A stretch of 64,000 bases of DNA from Casuarius casuarius (Eukaryota > Chordata > Aves > Casuariiformes > Casuariidae), in the NCBI GenBank assembly GCA_003342895.1, contig PTFA01000081.1, forward strand, positions 2,031,763 to 2,095,762. The letters are read 5' to 3'. A program made the translations under genes and the position numbers. How positions within the stretch are numbered: position 1 is the stretch's first letter; each line of letters opens with the position of its first letter. The notes below the pieces were generated by a model. That model made no database searches and was not told the origin of the DNA. It saw only the letters and a program-made list of their open reading frames with translations. Shown piece after piece: positions 53,201 to 64,000 of the stretch.

Positions 53201-56200
53201 GTATCCTATTAATGCAACTCAAATGCAGCATTTCTCTCCCCTACTACACACCAATTGCCACAAGAATGGTGAAATGACCCTCCCGCAGGTGACTTATAGG
53301 CGCTGTACGCATTTCTAAAGAACAGGGTTTGTATTTGATCGTACGATGCATAATAAACCCCCCAAATGTGAAATCCTGGAAAACAGGCGGAGGATGAACC
53401 ATCAGGCTCTGCAAGCCGCCTGGGACAGCCAGCACTCCGAATTTCACACCTATACCGACGCGCGTGTCTGCCCTCAAGGAATCAGCAAGGACATACAAAT
53501 ACAATAAGAGAAAAACCTTCTGGAATTTGATATTCTCTATGCAAAACAATTACTTATTAGTGCCCTGCAGGCTGTATGCAGACAAAATTTCCAGCCAAGC
53601 TCACCTATTGTGGTTGTGGCCAGCAGGGCAAGGACACTTGCCCAGCACGGGGCTCTGCCACCCCATGCACCCCGCCTGTGCCCATGGGCTACGTCTTTGC
53701 TCCGTGGGCCACCCCACTGCAGGCAGCTCCCCACTCCTGCTTGCAAACCAGAGATAGCTGCCTATTGCCCATCTACGTTTTTTGCCCAAATCAAAACTTT
53801 TCCTTTGCTCTGAGGAGTCTCTTTTGCTTTAAGCAGAGAAGGGAGGGTAAGGGCTGTGCAAAGATTTCCCCAAATCAGTGGTTCAGCTGGGCTGACAACT
53901 GGGTGCGATTTCAATAACAGATTGAGAAGGTAAAATGAAACCGGGGAAGTGGAATGGGTGCCTCTTTCCACAGTGGCAACAGCAAGGCTCCCGAGAGGCT
54001 CGCTCAAGCGCTTAACGGGGCTCCTGCTGCAAAGCACTTGTTTGTGTGTCACCTTCCTCTGCTTTCCATTTTGTGGGGAAAAAAATGCAATTTCTGTCAG
54101 CATAGCACAACTGCTTCAGAAACAGTCCATAAGGGATTTGATGGAGTCTCACTTGATGTGCTGAGAGCGTGCTCGGTTCCTAGAAGAAAACACAGTCCCC
54201 AGCACCTTATACTCTAATCTATATTGTATAGGCTTACTTACTTTTATTAAAACTTCAAAGTAACCTTCTGCATTCCCTGGGCTAATTGGAGTATAGGCTC
54301 TCTGGACTTCCAAACCATTCACCACTCCTCTGAGGAGAAAAACACAGGCAGCCTCTGTAACGTTATTACCAACACTTCTGCTCCTCTCCGGGGAGATCAG
54401 CCACGTCTAGCAGCTGCGGGAGGCAGCAGGCAGTCTCCCCAGCGGCACAGGCTGTGCACAGATGCAAACCATTTCCCCGGGGGCGGTGAAAATCTAGGGG
54501 GAACATAACTGGTAAAGGCACCTTCTGTTCTGGTGGTGGCCCTGGCTATACCACGCTCTCCGCTCTTGGACACGTCAGCGGAAGGACATCTGAGCGCGCA
54601 AAGGAAAGAGAAGATGCTTTTTGGTAGGTTTGCTATCCCTTTTGGGCTGGGGACTGCCTTCCTTTCTCTGTTTGGACAGCATCCGGTAATTAAATAATGA
54701 AAGTTAGGGCACAGCCTTGAAGCCGTGTCAATACCCACTGTACTTTACTATAAGCCTTCTCTTTCCACAGGATATATCCGTCCTGCTCTTTACTGCTGGC
54801 GATGGTAATTGATTGAAGTGACCCAACCTCTTCCGCTGCTGCGTTACGGGAAACGGCCGGACAGAGAAGCGAGTACTGTCAACAGCCAGCCAGCCGTATG
54901 CATCAGCTGTTAACGTACACATAACGTCAGCAGATACAGATCAACGGCATCATAACACGACTTTTTCTATCTGACAGTGATTACCACAGATGGTCGAGAG
55001 AGACATAAACTTCTCCCGAGCGGCTCCTTTCTGGCAAGCAATAAACTACACAAGAGAGTTGTTTTGCTAAGAAATTAGTCACGAAATGCCTGGACATCAG
55101 ATGCGACGCCACGGGTGCGGAGTAACCCGGAGATACGAGGCCCAAATACTGAGCTCTGGGCTTAGCGCAGTTCATTGCCTTCCCCCTAACACGATGGAGT
55201 CAATCATCTCTTTTAAACATCTATTCTTTGACTCTTTCTTTCCGCAAATGGATTTTCTTAATCGCACCTAGTTCTTTCTGACCCACCAACACAAGGATAA
55301 TACTAAAGAAAAATATAGCTTTGGAATGGCTTTTACCATAAAATTAGTAAAGCTAACGAGCTCACAAGTTCTTTCATCTGTATCATTGTGAAGGTATAGA
55401 AATCATGATTTCCTTGGCATGAAGCCTTTGTCTACTGGCAAAAACCTACATATTAGGTTACATAATGGAGTCTGTTTAACTAGCACGGAGAACAATACCT
55501 TAACACGATATGTTGTCCTAAACTCAATCGCAGACTGCTATTTCCTGGTAATTCAAATTTGTACTGGTAGGTGTCCTCTGTTAGCTGCTCCACGGAGCTT
55601 ATGCTGAATGCAGTAAATGTATCTGGATTTAGTTCTGAATTACTGCTCTGCAAGAACAACAATAAATAATTACTTGGTTAGATGATGTCTTTTATTATTT
55701 CATTTTTCTTTTGAAGCAAATGCGTGTGTTAATTTAGTGCTGGAGATACTCAGCCCTCCAGAAGAACGTGTATTAAATGCTAGGGCCCAGCACAAATTTC
55801 AGCTCTCCACGGATTCATTATTGGGTTCTTCGGTATGTACTTTGGGAGCTCAGACTTTTTTTCCCCTTTGTTAAATTACATTTTTACACCTTACAGCATG
55901 GTCATCCTATTATGACTCATGGCAATCATTTTCTCGTGCCTGGAAACAAACAAAAATAATACTGCTAAAAGAGCTGAGCGCTGCTTTGGGGGCAACTTCG
56001 AAACCTTCTGATGACCATTTTGGATAGGAAATATCATTAGCTGTTTCACCACTTATCATTTTTAATTTATCCAGCACAGTTAATCTTACGTAAGAGGGCA
56101 CTGACAATCTTACAATTACACTGTAAAGACAACGACTCGAATGCTCCACCACATAGAATATTAATTTTTTTCAGCCTCAGAATATGAATCTAAAAAACAG

Positions 56201-56772
56201 GGGAAAATGAAAACATTCAGGAAAATGGAACTTTTCTAAGGAAATCAACAGCAGAGAAAATTATGATCATCTTTGTGTCTGGCCTGTTCCCACTTTTTGA
56301 GGGAGGTTTGCTCTGTCTGACTGGGGTGCGTGTCCACGGCACGTGGTCTGGCAGGAGCAGCTGCAGACCCGGTGTTTGGGGTACCAGGGAGACCCCGACG
56401 CTTGGAAAATCCCTTACGGCAGGGAGGGAGCAGGCATGGGAGAGGGTGTCTCTGGGTGCACCTGGAGGAATTAGACTTACAGTCTTAAGATACCACTTCA
56501 ATCCATCGCCCCATCCCTCGCTGATCACCACAACCCCAAGCGCTGACGAGACGGATCAGAGCACCGGCTTTAGGGTCTGACGAAGGCAAACCGACCTGCT
56601 CCTCCTTTTCCGCCAGGAGCCTTTTGTCCCGCTCCGCTTTGGCCCGTTCCCACCGCGCGAGCGCTTCCTCGTACACGTCGTAGATGCAGGGCCGGCAGCC
56701 GCTGCCGCAGCACTGCGACGGGGACGGTTCCCGGGGCTTCAGAGCCAGCCAGTCGTCCTCATCTCCACTCAT
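47205..56772 (-). CDS. CYB5RL: NADH-cytochrome b5 reductase-like protein
   Basis: Six coding exons on the minus strand: 56772-56596, 55647-55499, 54329-54242, 51220-51116, 49304-49101 and 47408-47205. They total 927 bases and 308 residues; human is 315. The N-terminus is an oxidoreductase-like module with a CCGSGCRPC cysteine cluster (residues 21-29) that may bind metal. The flavin domain carries RAYTPIS (119-125), the FAD-binding signature of the cytochrome b5 reductase family, and GPFGGF (162-167). The pyridine-nucleotide domain has GTGLAPM (183-189) and a CGS motif (282-284). The protein ends in FVF. NADH-dependent electron transfer through FAD is expected; the physiological acceptor is not established. 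The acceptor lies 3 bases before the ATG, so at least one noncoding exon lies upstream, probably 57953-57999 in the promoter shared with MRPL37. Confidence 0.95.
50461..50511. repeat. A-rich low-complexity tract
   Basis: A tract of A and AAAG/AAAAG units in CYB5RL intron 4. No retroposon body is recognisable before it. Confidence 0.5.
51909..52235. repeat. CpG-rich LTR-like segment in CYB5RL intron 3
   Basis: This segment is clearly richer in CpG than the surrounding AT-rich intron. On the plus strand it shows a TATA-like tatatata at about 52000, an atgcgcatg element, then a CpG cluster and AATAAA at 52152-52157, in the order expected of a retroviral U3-R-U5 long terminal repeat. TG and CA ends can be proposed (about 51911 and 52231), but I see no convincing target-site duplication and no neighbouring viral genes. 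It would be a solo LTR if the reading is right; a CpG-rich regulatory element or unannotated exon is the alternative. Confidence 0.3.
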
Positions 56773-56863
56773 GGCCTGCAAAACACAAGCCCGGCTTCAA
56801 AACCAGCCGCCGCGGTGGTAGTTTCCAGGGGGAGAGCGGCTCAGCCACCTGGAGCAGAAATAC

Positions 56864-56970
56864 CTTAAAAACCTGCTGCCCGGTCCATCAGCGCNGCTGC
56901 CGGACCCCCGAGCCGCGTCCTGCCGGAGCGCTGCTTCAGAGGCCAGGCGAGCCGAAGGCGGGTTTCNGGG
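56864..56970 (-). other. Candidate alternative 5'UTR exon of CYB5RL
   Basis: Bounded on the minus strand by a good acceptor (cttctgttttttcag) and a donor (TTTTTAAG/gtattt), with high GC content between. It contains two ambiguous bases. Read from the upstream ATG exon it would stop at its own 3' end, so it would be noncoding for CYB5RL. No transcript evidence is available here. Confidence 0.3.
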
Positions 56971-57952
56971 CTGAAAAAACAGAAGAAAACTTGGTAAATT
57001 TGCAGACAATGAACATATTGGTTTATCAGCAGACTTAAGTCTGGCTTAAAACTCAAACAAGCAGGAAAGGACAAGAAGCACNGGGCGAGTGGTTTTTATT
57101 TCCAACCGCTACCCCGGGCTCAGACAGAGCCTCTCAGTTACTATGTTATTTTTAAGCAATAGCTTAATATTAATCCAACACATTTGTATCTGTATCATTT
57201 AAACAAAAGGAAGTCCAGAGGAAATTATAAAACCGCAGGTGACGAGGCTGAAGACAAGAACACTTAGCACTCGCAGCGGCTTCGTTTCCAAGGCGCCGTG
57301 CAAGCGCTAATTAATCCTCACCCCTGCGACACAAGTGCCATTATCCTAATTTTGCAGGGCAGCAGAGGAAGCCGGAAAGATCACCATTAACCTTCCCAAG
57401 AGCAGATCCCGACTTGGAGCAGCCCGCGCGGGCCCGGGAGGCCTCCGAGGTTGGCCGTACCCAGCACCTTGGTAGGCCACGGCCCCCTTGGCTGTTTTCT
57501 GCTTAAGAGACCATTTTCAGTGACGTGTTTTGAGGTTTGACCAAGCCAAAGAGCCCGTCCTTAGCCAAAATGGCAGGAATTGGGATTCGGCCACGTTTTT
57601 TCCACTTTCACCCAGTGAAGCCTCTGGAGAGCCTCGGCCTGCAGCGTGGGGGGCAGGCTGGGTCCCTGCCCGCAGGTTTGGGGCTGTTTCCCCTGATCCA
57701 GCCCCCCACGACCCCCCTGCGCGCCCCAGGGCGGCCTGCGCGCCCCACAGCGAGGCGGCGGGCACAAGGACCCTGCCCCGCCCAGGGGGTCTCTGGGGCC
57801 CGGGTAGCCCCCCGGGAGGGGCCGTCTCCCAACTCCCCTCCTCGCACGCGCGGCGAGTCTCCTGCCTCCCCCCGCTTCGCCCCTTACCGTTTGCCCCTCA
57901 CTCCGGCGCCCCCGCCGCGCGGCCGCCAGGGAATTTGGCGACGCTCCCTTAC

Positions 57953-57999
57953 CGCCGGCCGCGGGGCGGCAGCGCGGAGGCGTCGCCCTCCGCCGCCAT
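57953..57999 (-). other. Predicted first exon of CYB5RL carrying an upstream ORF
   Basis: A minus-strand ATG (57999-57997) in an ATGGCGGCGGAG context opens 15 codons and two bases before a strong donor (CGGCG/gtaaggg). Spliced directly to the CYB5RL exon starting at 56775, this frame reads on for two codons and stops in the TGA of ATGAGT, overlapping the main start codon. It is therefore better read as a 17-codon uORF exon than as the protein N-terminus. A transcription start just upstream, in the shared CpG promoter, is inferred. Confidence 0.5.
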
Positions 58000-58080
58000 T
58001 GGCGGGCGCCGCCGGCGGTCCCGGCGTGCCCCGCGCAAGATGGCGGCGCGCAGCCGTTGAGGCGGGGGGCGAGGCCATGN
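57980..58080. promoter_or_regulatory. Bidirectional CpG promoter, CYB5RL / MRPL37
   Basis: The head-to-head starts lie within about 80 bases in a CpG island spanning about 57.6-58.5 kb. Motifs include a minus-strand CCAAT (within 57997-58002), repeated GCCGCC/GGCGGC, and a YY1-type AAGATGGCGGC at 58038-58048. No TATA box is seen. YY1 control is typical for nuclear genes of mitochondrial proteins. Confidence 0.7.
58040..58060 (+). promoter_or_regulatory. Six-codon uORF before MRPL37
   Basis: ATGGCGGCGCGCAGCCGTTGA encodes MAARSR and stops 16 bases before the next ATG at 58077. Its start lies inside the YY1-type element. If the transcript starts upstream of 58040 the uORF would be scanned first; if transcription starts within the YY1 site, as often happens, it would be skipped. 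Confidence 0.45.
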
Positions 58081-61000
58081 NNNNNNNNNNNNNNNNNNNN
58101 NNNNNNNNNNNNNNNNNNNNNNNNNNNNNNNNNNNNNNNNNNNNNNNNNNNNNNNNNNNNNNNNNNNNNNNNNNNNNNNNNNNNGGCCCGCGGCATCGTC
58201 ACCCTCCCGGGCGCCACCCGGCTGCGCGGGCCGCCGCCGCGCACGCCCTGGACCACCCGCGGGCCGCCGCCCGAGGCGTTGGCGCGCGCCGTGGAGCGGC
58301 GGCCGGTGCGCGAGCAGGTGGAGCTGGACACGGTGACCTACGCGGGGCGGCAGCACTTCGTGCCCTGGCTGGCGCGGCCGCGCTTCCCGCCCTGGGAGCG
58401 GGGCTGGCGGCACCCCTGGCACTCGCCGGGGCCGCGCTGCGAGCACATGCCGCTGCGCAAGGAGCGCGTCTGCCACATCTGCCACCAGTGGGTCCGCATG
58501 CTCGAAGGTACCGGCCCGGCCCGGTCCCCTCAGCTCGGGTGCCCCCTTCCCCTCGCCCCTTTCGCCCCCTCTCCTGCCCCAGGGTATCCAGGCACATATA
58601 TGCGCCATGTCTGCGCTCTCCTCGGCCCATTTCCGTTCACACAACACCCAAAACCAGACCCTGAAGGACCCACCCCACCTCAATGACCAGCCGCGCTCCC
58701 ACCCCAGCGCCAGCCCGCCCCGGAGCCTCGCTAACACCTTGCTGGTTTTGTCTCAAGGAGTTCGGCAAGCGCTCTGGCTCACCAAGACGAAGCTCGTGCC
58801 GGGCTTGCCTCCCAGCGTGCTGGGCATCGTCGGCGATCCGGCTGCCCAGCTCGAGGGTCAGGATGAGAGAGTGAAGCAGGCGATCTCGCACGCGCGCTTC
58901 TGGGAGACTACCGAAGTTGTTCCCGACAGAGAAAGCTATTGGTAAGACCTCAGGCATAAGAAAATCCTTCCACTGCGTGTCTGTGGCTTTAGCAGAGCGT
59001 TTCATCAAGCAGACAATAAAAGAACTGAAGTTTTAACACTACAAATGCAAATCTTGATGCACTGTTGACATATTCACCTACTGTGCAAAACTGTTACAGC
59101 CTCTGTGTCAGGTTGTGAGCCTGAACCCCCCCCCAAGATAACCCCCCCCCCCCAAACCCCACACAGTTCTGAATATTGACAGTAGCACAAATGTACACAC
59201 ACACTTTATATGAAAGCTTCTCCTGGCCATGGGTCTGTGTTTCTATTTGAAATCTAATTCTAGCTGATGCAGAATATCAATTTTTTAAATAACTAATGGC
59301 AAGCATTACCTCTGCCAACTTGGAACAGGGCTGGTGTGTTGGATATTAATCTCAAATCTGTATTAACTGTTTGGAAATGTTACGCTATTATATATTTTAC
59401 ACACAGTAATGTTTTATAGTGTTCATGACCCAGAAGAATCTCTCCCCCATTATGATAACATTTTTATTTTATGTAACTATTTTTTTCCTCATTCTAAAGC
59501 CCTGTACTCTTTGAAGACTTGCTACATTTATGTCGGTCAATGACTATGAAGTATCCTTCTCTGGCTAAAAGAATGCTGGCTAGAAACTACAGGATAGCAG
59601 CTACATGGGAAAGAGGTTAGTAGCTGCTGTGGTGGAGAGCATTTAGCTCTTTTCGTTAGTATGAGAGGAGTAACAAAGTCACTAGCATGAAAGCTGAGGA
59701 CTTGGAGAAAACGAAGCAATTTCTGGAACCAGTTATTTCAGTTTTAAGTAGTGCTGTAGGTATAGGCAGCCGTGGATGACAGGATCCCTGCCCTGAGGTG
59801 ATTGTATCACGGTGTTAGAGAATACCAAAACCAAGATGGTGGGGGAAGAGAACCAGGGTCTTAGACCTTACTGTTTAATTAGTCTGTGTCCAAAATCTGT
59901 ACTTTTGCCTTTCCTAAGTGCCCTTAGTTAGGGAAATAACACCAGCAATTAGTATTGGTATTTTATGTGGAAGAATCTACAGCCGAGTTACTACTTAGGA
60001 TTAGTTGGGGGTGGCAGGGGCGAGTGAGCCTTGCAGAGCAAGGAGTTGCTCGAATACTGTTGCCCGAAGGAAGGGTACATCTTTTGCTAATTTTACTCCA
60101 GTGATGTTTGAATACAGCCTCATGTTCCCTCCCCAGAATCGTTTCTCCTTCAGGTCCGCGGCCTGAACGGGATACTTCTCAACTCTATGGCCCCAATACC
60201 ACCAGTAGCCTCCAAGGACGAGGTAGTAGCCACTGAAGAACACGCTCTGGAGACCTTCTATCCCATCGCTCCTACAATTGATCTTCAGGAAGTGAATGTG
60301 TACAGAGAGCTCGATGATACAGGTAAGTCTAGCAGTTGGACGTGTTTTTTGTTGGATGAAGCGTTCAGGTTAACATACAGCCCCTGCCTTTCTGCCAGAT
60401 GGCTGTGGGTGGGCGGTGGGTGGGAATGAGGTGCAGAAGCGCTGGGCACAGGATGTACAGCGCAAGTGCTCCACTCCTGTGCCTGATGGTGAGGATACTG
60501 TGGCATAAGTAGTGCTGTGGAGAAAAACTTAGATTCAGGCAAACTGCTTTAACAGTTTCTGAAGATACAGGAGAAAATGTGGCTGTGTAGTTTCTTGCTG
60601 AGCTGTTTCTGACAGGGTTATTTGCCATTTAGGTTTTAGAGATGGTTATCCATACCCTCATCCTCACACCCTGTACTTCCTGGAGTCGGCCAACATTCGT
60701 CCTAACAGGTTCAGACCAGAACAGCTTCGGGCTAAAATGATGATGTTTGCTTTTGGCAATGCACTGGCAAAGGCTAAGATGCTGTACGGGGTATGTATCT
60801 GAGGCTGCTGCTGACTTGCTGGGCCCTTGTTCTTTCTGTGGCATTGCAGCTCGTGGATTAAGTTGTGAAATTCCCTTGACAGTAGTTTTCATATTTGCAC
60901 TGCTGGCATTACTAAGATAGCGACTTCCCAGTCCAGAGGTCTAACACTAACATTCAGTTAGTGATGTATCCTGATTCAGAAAACCATCTCTCAGCAATGA

Positions 61001-62223
61001 GCGTGTTCATGATGTGACATGTTAGAGTACTAATAGGTAGGAACCAGGGAGTAGGTTTAACAGAAAACTCTAACCCATCCCACCTCTCAGTATTTAAATT
61101 GATACTTCATTGCTGGTTGAAGGAGGAATTTTAATTAAAATACAAAATCTGCATTCAAAACTTGTTTGACTAGAGTAATTTTCTGGGCAAAGTAACAATA
61201 AACTTATTAAAATCTTGGCTTTGAACCAAGTAGAAGATGCGGAATCAGCAACTACTTGTACAATTTCTGTGGTAACTGGCTTTTCAAACACTCCCTCCCC
61301 CTCCCCCTGCCTTCTTTCCTAGAACGATCCCAAGGTTTTGGAGCAGCCAGTAGTGGTGCAAAGTGTTGGCACAGATGGCCAGCTTTTCCAGTTCATGGTG
61401 TTCCAGTTAAATACAACAGACCTCGTCTCTAGTGATGGTGTTAAAAATCTAGTCTGGATTGACTCCGATCAGCAACTGTATGAAAAAGCCCAGTGTATTC
61501 CAGAAGTCAAGAAGAGAGTTGTAACGGTAAGCAAACAGGAACGAAAAGACCAATGTGGTGGTGGTGGTGGGGTAATAGCTCCTGGAAATATTACCCTTCT
61601 AGCTGTGCTGGAGGTTTGGGAGCTGGGGTAGAGCTGCAGTGCAGGATCTAAACCGGTTGGAGGGAGCTGACACAGGCAGTGGCTCTTACTGGAGAGTCTT
61701 AAGCAGGTGTTGCTGACGGGGAGTGTTTGTACTGCTGATGTACTGCTTAGCGTACAAGCTACGTGCCAAGCTTAATATAAACTCCTACATAAAGATGTCC
61801 CCATCTGTAATCTACCGTCTCGTAATATGCTTGTTTAAAATCAACTTGGGCTCTGATGAAGGAAGTGCTTACATGCAACTGCCAGCTTCACTGTAAAGTA
61901 AACAGAGCGTAGTACTGTCGGCGCTGGTTGCAGTGGGAGGCTCCTCGGTTTGATGGGCAAGGGGCAGTTATGCAGTTTAAGATTCATAGCAGTGGAAGTA
62001 CCTGCCCGCAGACCCTTCCATCCAGGGAGGGTAAGCACGATTTGGAGGCGACCATGTTTGAAGTCTCATTCAAGCATATTTAGTCGTTGTTTGTCTACAT
62101 TAATCATGTCTCTGCAAACTGAGCGTCCATGTCTTTTCTCTGCAGAAGCCCGCTGGAATATATGGCTTCCAGCCAGACACATTCAAGAAGTTTCTGGCAC
62201 TGTATTTGCATGGGACTGTGTGA
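58077..62223 (+). CDS. MRPL37: Mitochondrial ribosomal protein mL37
   Basis: Seven exons: about 58077-58507 (interrupted by 105 Ns at 58080-58184), 58758-58941, 59500-59615, 60137-60322, 60633-60790, 61323-61526 and 62146-62223. The readable part after the gap gives 415 residues; human is about 423 in total. Matching blocks include [80 protein letters not shown] and [18 protein letters not shown], and the protein ends [19 protein letters not shown]. It is a structural protein of the mitochondrial large ribosomal subunit; the N-terminal targeting sequence falls mostly in the gap. The ATG at 58077 has a good GCC-ATG context but is one frame out of register with the downstream exon if the gap is taken as exactly 105 bases. 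It is divergent from CYB5RL. Confidence 0.93.
58080..58184. other. Assembly gap (105 N)
   Basis: A run of undetermined bases inside MRPL37 exon 1, in very GC-rich sequence that is hard to amplify and assemble. Its length should not be trusted. Confidence 0.98.
59126..59160. repeat. C-run low-complexity tract
   Basis: C9, a short AAGATAA spacer, C12 and AAACCCC in MRPL37 intron 2. The tract is G-rich on the minus strand and could form a G-quadruplex. Confidence 0.75.
61554..61571. repeat. Short (TGG)n tract
   Basis: Five or six TGG units directly downstream of the MRPL37 exon 6 donor (61527), inside intron 6. G-triplets near a donor can act as intronic splicing enhancers. Confidence 0.6.
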
Positions 62224-62319
62224 AATTCCACTGAAATGAAAATCCTCCAACTGTACCTGCTGCTTCTCTTTGCTAGAACATCACATAGCTAAAGAAAGGT
62301 GGATTAATTTACTTTCCAA

Positions 62320-62325
62320 AATAAA
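62320..62325 (+). terminator. MRPL37 poly(A) signal AATAAA
   Basis: A canonical AATAAA 97 bases past the MRPL37 stop, followed by T-rich sequence. It gives a compact 3'UTR of about 120 bases. Confidence 0.75.
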
Positions 62326-62359
62326 TTATATTGTTACTCAAAGTAAATTTTTTTTAATC

Positions 62360-64000
62360 AAATTGTGCATGAAGAAACTTTTTTATTTTAGGGGCTCACC
62401 TCTTGTATGCGGTTAGAGGGAGTCATCAAACGCTTCCTTCTGGACTTTCCCACTGTTGCCTAGAAGGAACACAAACCATTCGTTGTTCCTCTGCTCAGGT
62501 TCTGCTCGCCATGGGCTCTGCGCAGAGCTAGACTCAAACCTATTTTGTGAGTTTGCTTTCATTTCCTCTGTTGTATATAGAAGATGCCTATAAAGCTTAA
62601 AGAAGGTAGTCTAAGACATATACCTCTGTCATTCTGCCTGGGTTTTACTTTTCTAGCTGCTTCGAGAAGGCGTGCTGGCCTGCGCTCTTAGTTCCCGAAG
62701 TACTTAATCAGTGAGAGTGCTTTTTTGGATCTGTAGAACCGCAGCTCTTCCGTGCCCCAATACTGGAAAAGTGACCTGTACATTTTGGCAAAGTGATGTA
62801 GCATGTGATACAAAATTTTGGTGCCTAGTAGCTGGTATTTGCCACTAACAAAACAAAGGAAGAATTTCTTCCTGCCATACAGAGTTAACTGAGCAGGCAG
62901 TGTATTCCTTTTAAGATGGGGGATTAGTGTGTTTTTTTGTAAACAGAGGGTAAATTAGCTCCAGCCAAATGTGAAATGTTTTGCAGTTCTGCACTGCTGC
63001 CCTTCAGCATGTGGGAAGGAGTGGGGCAGCTTGAGCTATTTTAAGGAGTGGAAGAGAATATTTCCAAGAAATTTGTGTCACTTTAGCGTCTTGCGTTGGA
63101 GACTGGTCTGTGCTGTGTGATCTTGTCTGACCGTCTGATAAACACCCCAGCTGCGTGTTCCAATCTCAGAAGCCACCAAACAGCTCTACCCTGCTGATTT
63201 CAGAAACCTGATTTTCAGTAGTCAACAATTGGACCCTATAAATTGGGATGCATCTTTTGTAAATTAAAAAAAAAAAAAAAAATCACTCAATAGTCAGGAG
63301 AAAGTGCTTGAAGAGAGAGAAATAATCTATTAAGTGTTGTATCAGTCTAGATTATGTTAAATCTGCCTGCGCAAGGGATGCCTAATTCAGCTCATCTATT
63401 TAAATGTTATTTAAATCTGTAATCTGCACNTAGTTATTTAGGAATATATTTTAATAGGTATGGTAGGTTGCTCGTGGTTTGTTGAGGCTGTTCNGGTAGG
63501 TATCTCTTTCTCAGCAGAGAGCCAACAGCAGAACTACGTTGCACAGACCTCACTGAACAGGTCTAGGCAGCAGCCCTCGGAGACTGTGTATGTGCCCTCG
63601 CCTTCCTGCTCTGGGTCGTTACCCCGTTAGGGAGGCAACCCCGCGGAGCAGCGAGCACCACGATCACGGCCGTGTTCCCGTTCCTGAGCAGCCCCGTTTC
63701 ACGTGCTCAGGGCCTCATCTCACGAAGAAAGAGTGCTAAAAGATTCACTGCTTGAGAGTCTGTGCTGCCAGAAATGAAACACCTCTCATGCTTCCAGTAG
63801 ATGCGGGAAGCTGTGAGGATGGTCTACATGGACAAGAGCCAAAATCCCGTTAGATGTTTTTCCCTCTCCATGGAGAAAGTGCTGTTAGGACAGGCAGTAG
63901 AATAGGAGAAAGTAAGTGAAGTTGGAGTCCTGCTTCTCCAGGACTGAGCAGACACAAAGCCAGAGCACAGAGAGGGCTGGATGAGGGGAGAGCAAACGGG
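62360..64000. other. Intergenic, downstream of MRPL37
   Basis: No gene is supportable. It holds an A17 run near 63267-63283 and ordinary mixed sequence. By synteny the next gene should be SSBP3, but no part of it is visible. Confidence 0.55.

Overview
The window is vertebrate nuclear DNA, almost certainly from a bird. Genes are split by GT-AG introns, housekeeping genes start in CpG islands, and an intron carries a CR1 LINE 3' end of the avian type. The gene order LRRC42 - LDLRAD1 - TMEM59 - TCEANC2 - CDCP2 - CYB5RL - MRPL37 is the conserved block found at human 1p32.3. Scattered single Ns and one 105-base N run show that this is a draft assembly. I recognised the genes by comparing hand-spliced translations with remembered vertebrate families. 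Every exon junction was checked for splice consensus and for a reading phase that closes.

Layout. 1-718: GC-rich upstream sequence of LRRC42. 734-6589 (+): LRRC42, 7 coding exons. 10975-15661 (-): LDLRAD1, 4 secure exons plus a tentative first exon. 21286-29489 (-): TMEM59, 8 exons. 29490-29705: a compact bidirectional CpG promoter. 29706-34763 (+): TCEANC2, 4 exons, with a CR1 fragment in intron 2. 41762-44038 (-): CDCP2, 6 very GC-rich exons. 47205-56772 (-): CYB5RL, 6 coding exons, with an untranslated or uORF first exon at 57953-57999. 57953-58080: a second head-to-head promoter. About 58077-62223 (+): MRPL37, 7 exons, the first interrupted by the N run. The remaining sequence (6.8-8.9, 15.7-20.5, 35.8-40.3, 44.0-46.9 and 62.3-64.0 kb) shows no gene I can support.

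The genes do not form a pathway. They cover a nuclear LRR protein, an LDL-receptor class A type II membrane protein, a Golgi/endosomal glycoprotein linked to autophagy, a TFIIS-like nuclear protein, a CUB-domain surface or secreted protein, a flavin reductase and a mitochondrial ribosomal protein. Two adjacent pairs (TMEM59/TCEANC2 and CYB5RL/MRPL37) share head-to-head promoters, so their transcription is probably coupled.

I found no undescribed multi-gene system. The points most worth checking are: a ZP-N-like module and a tail-less hydrophobic C-terminus in CDCP2; a CYB5RL uORF whose stop overlaps the main start codon as ATGA; a probable GC-AG intron in TCEANC2 with an in-frame alternative acceptor; dense promoter motifs between TMEM59 and TCEANC2; and a CpG-rich LTR-like segment in a CYB5RL intron.
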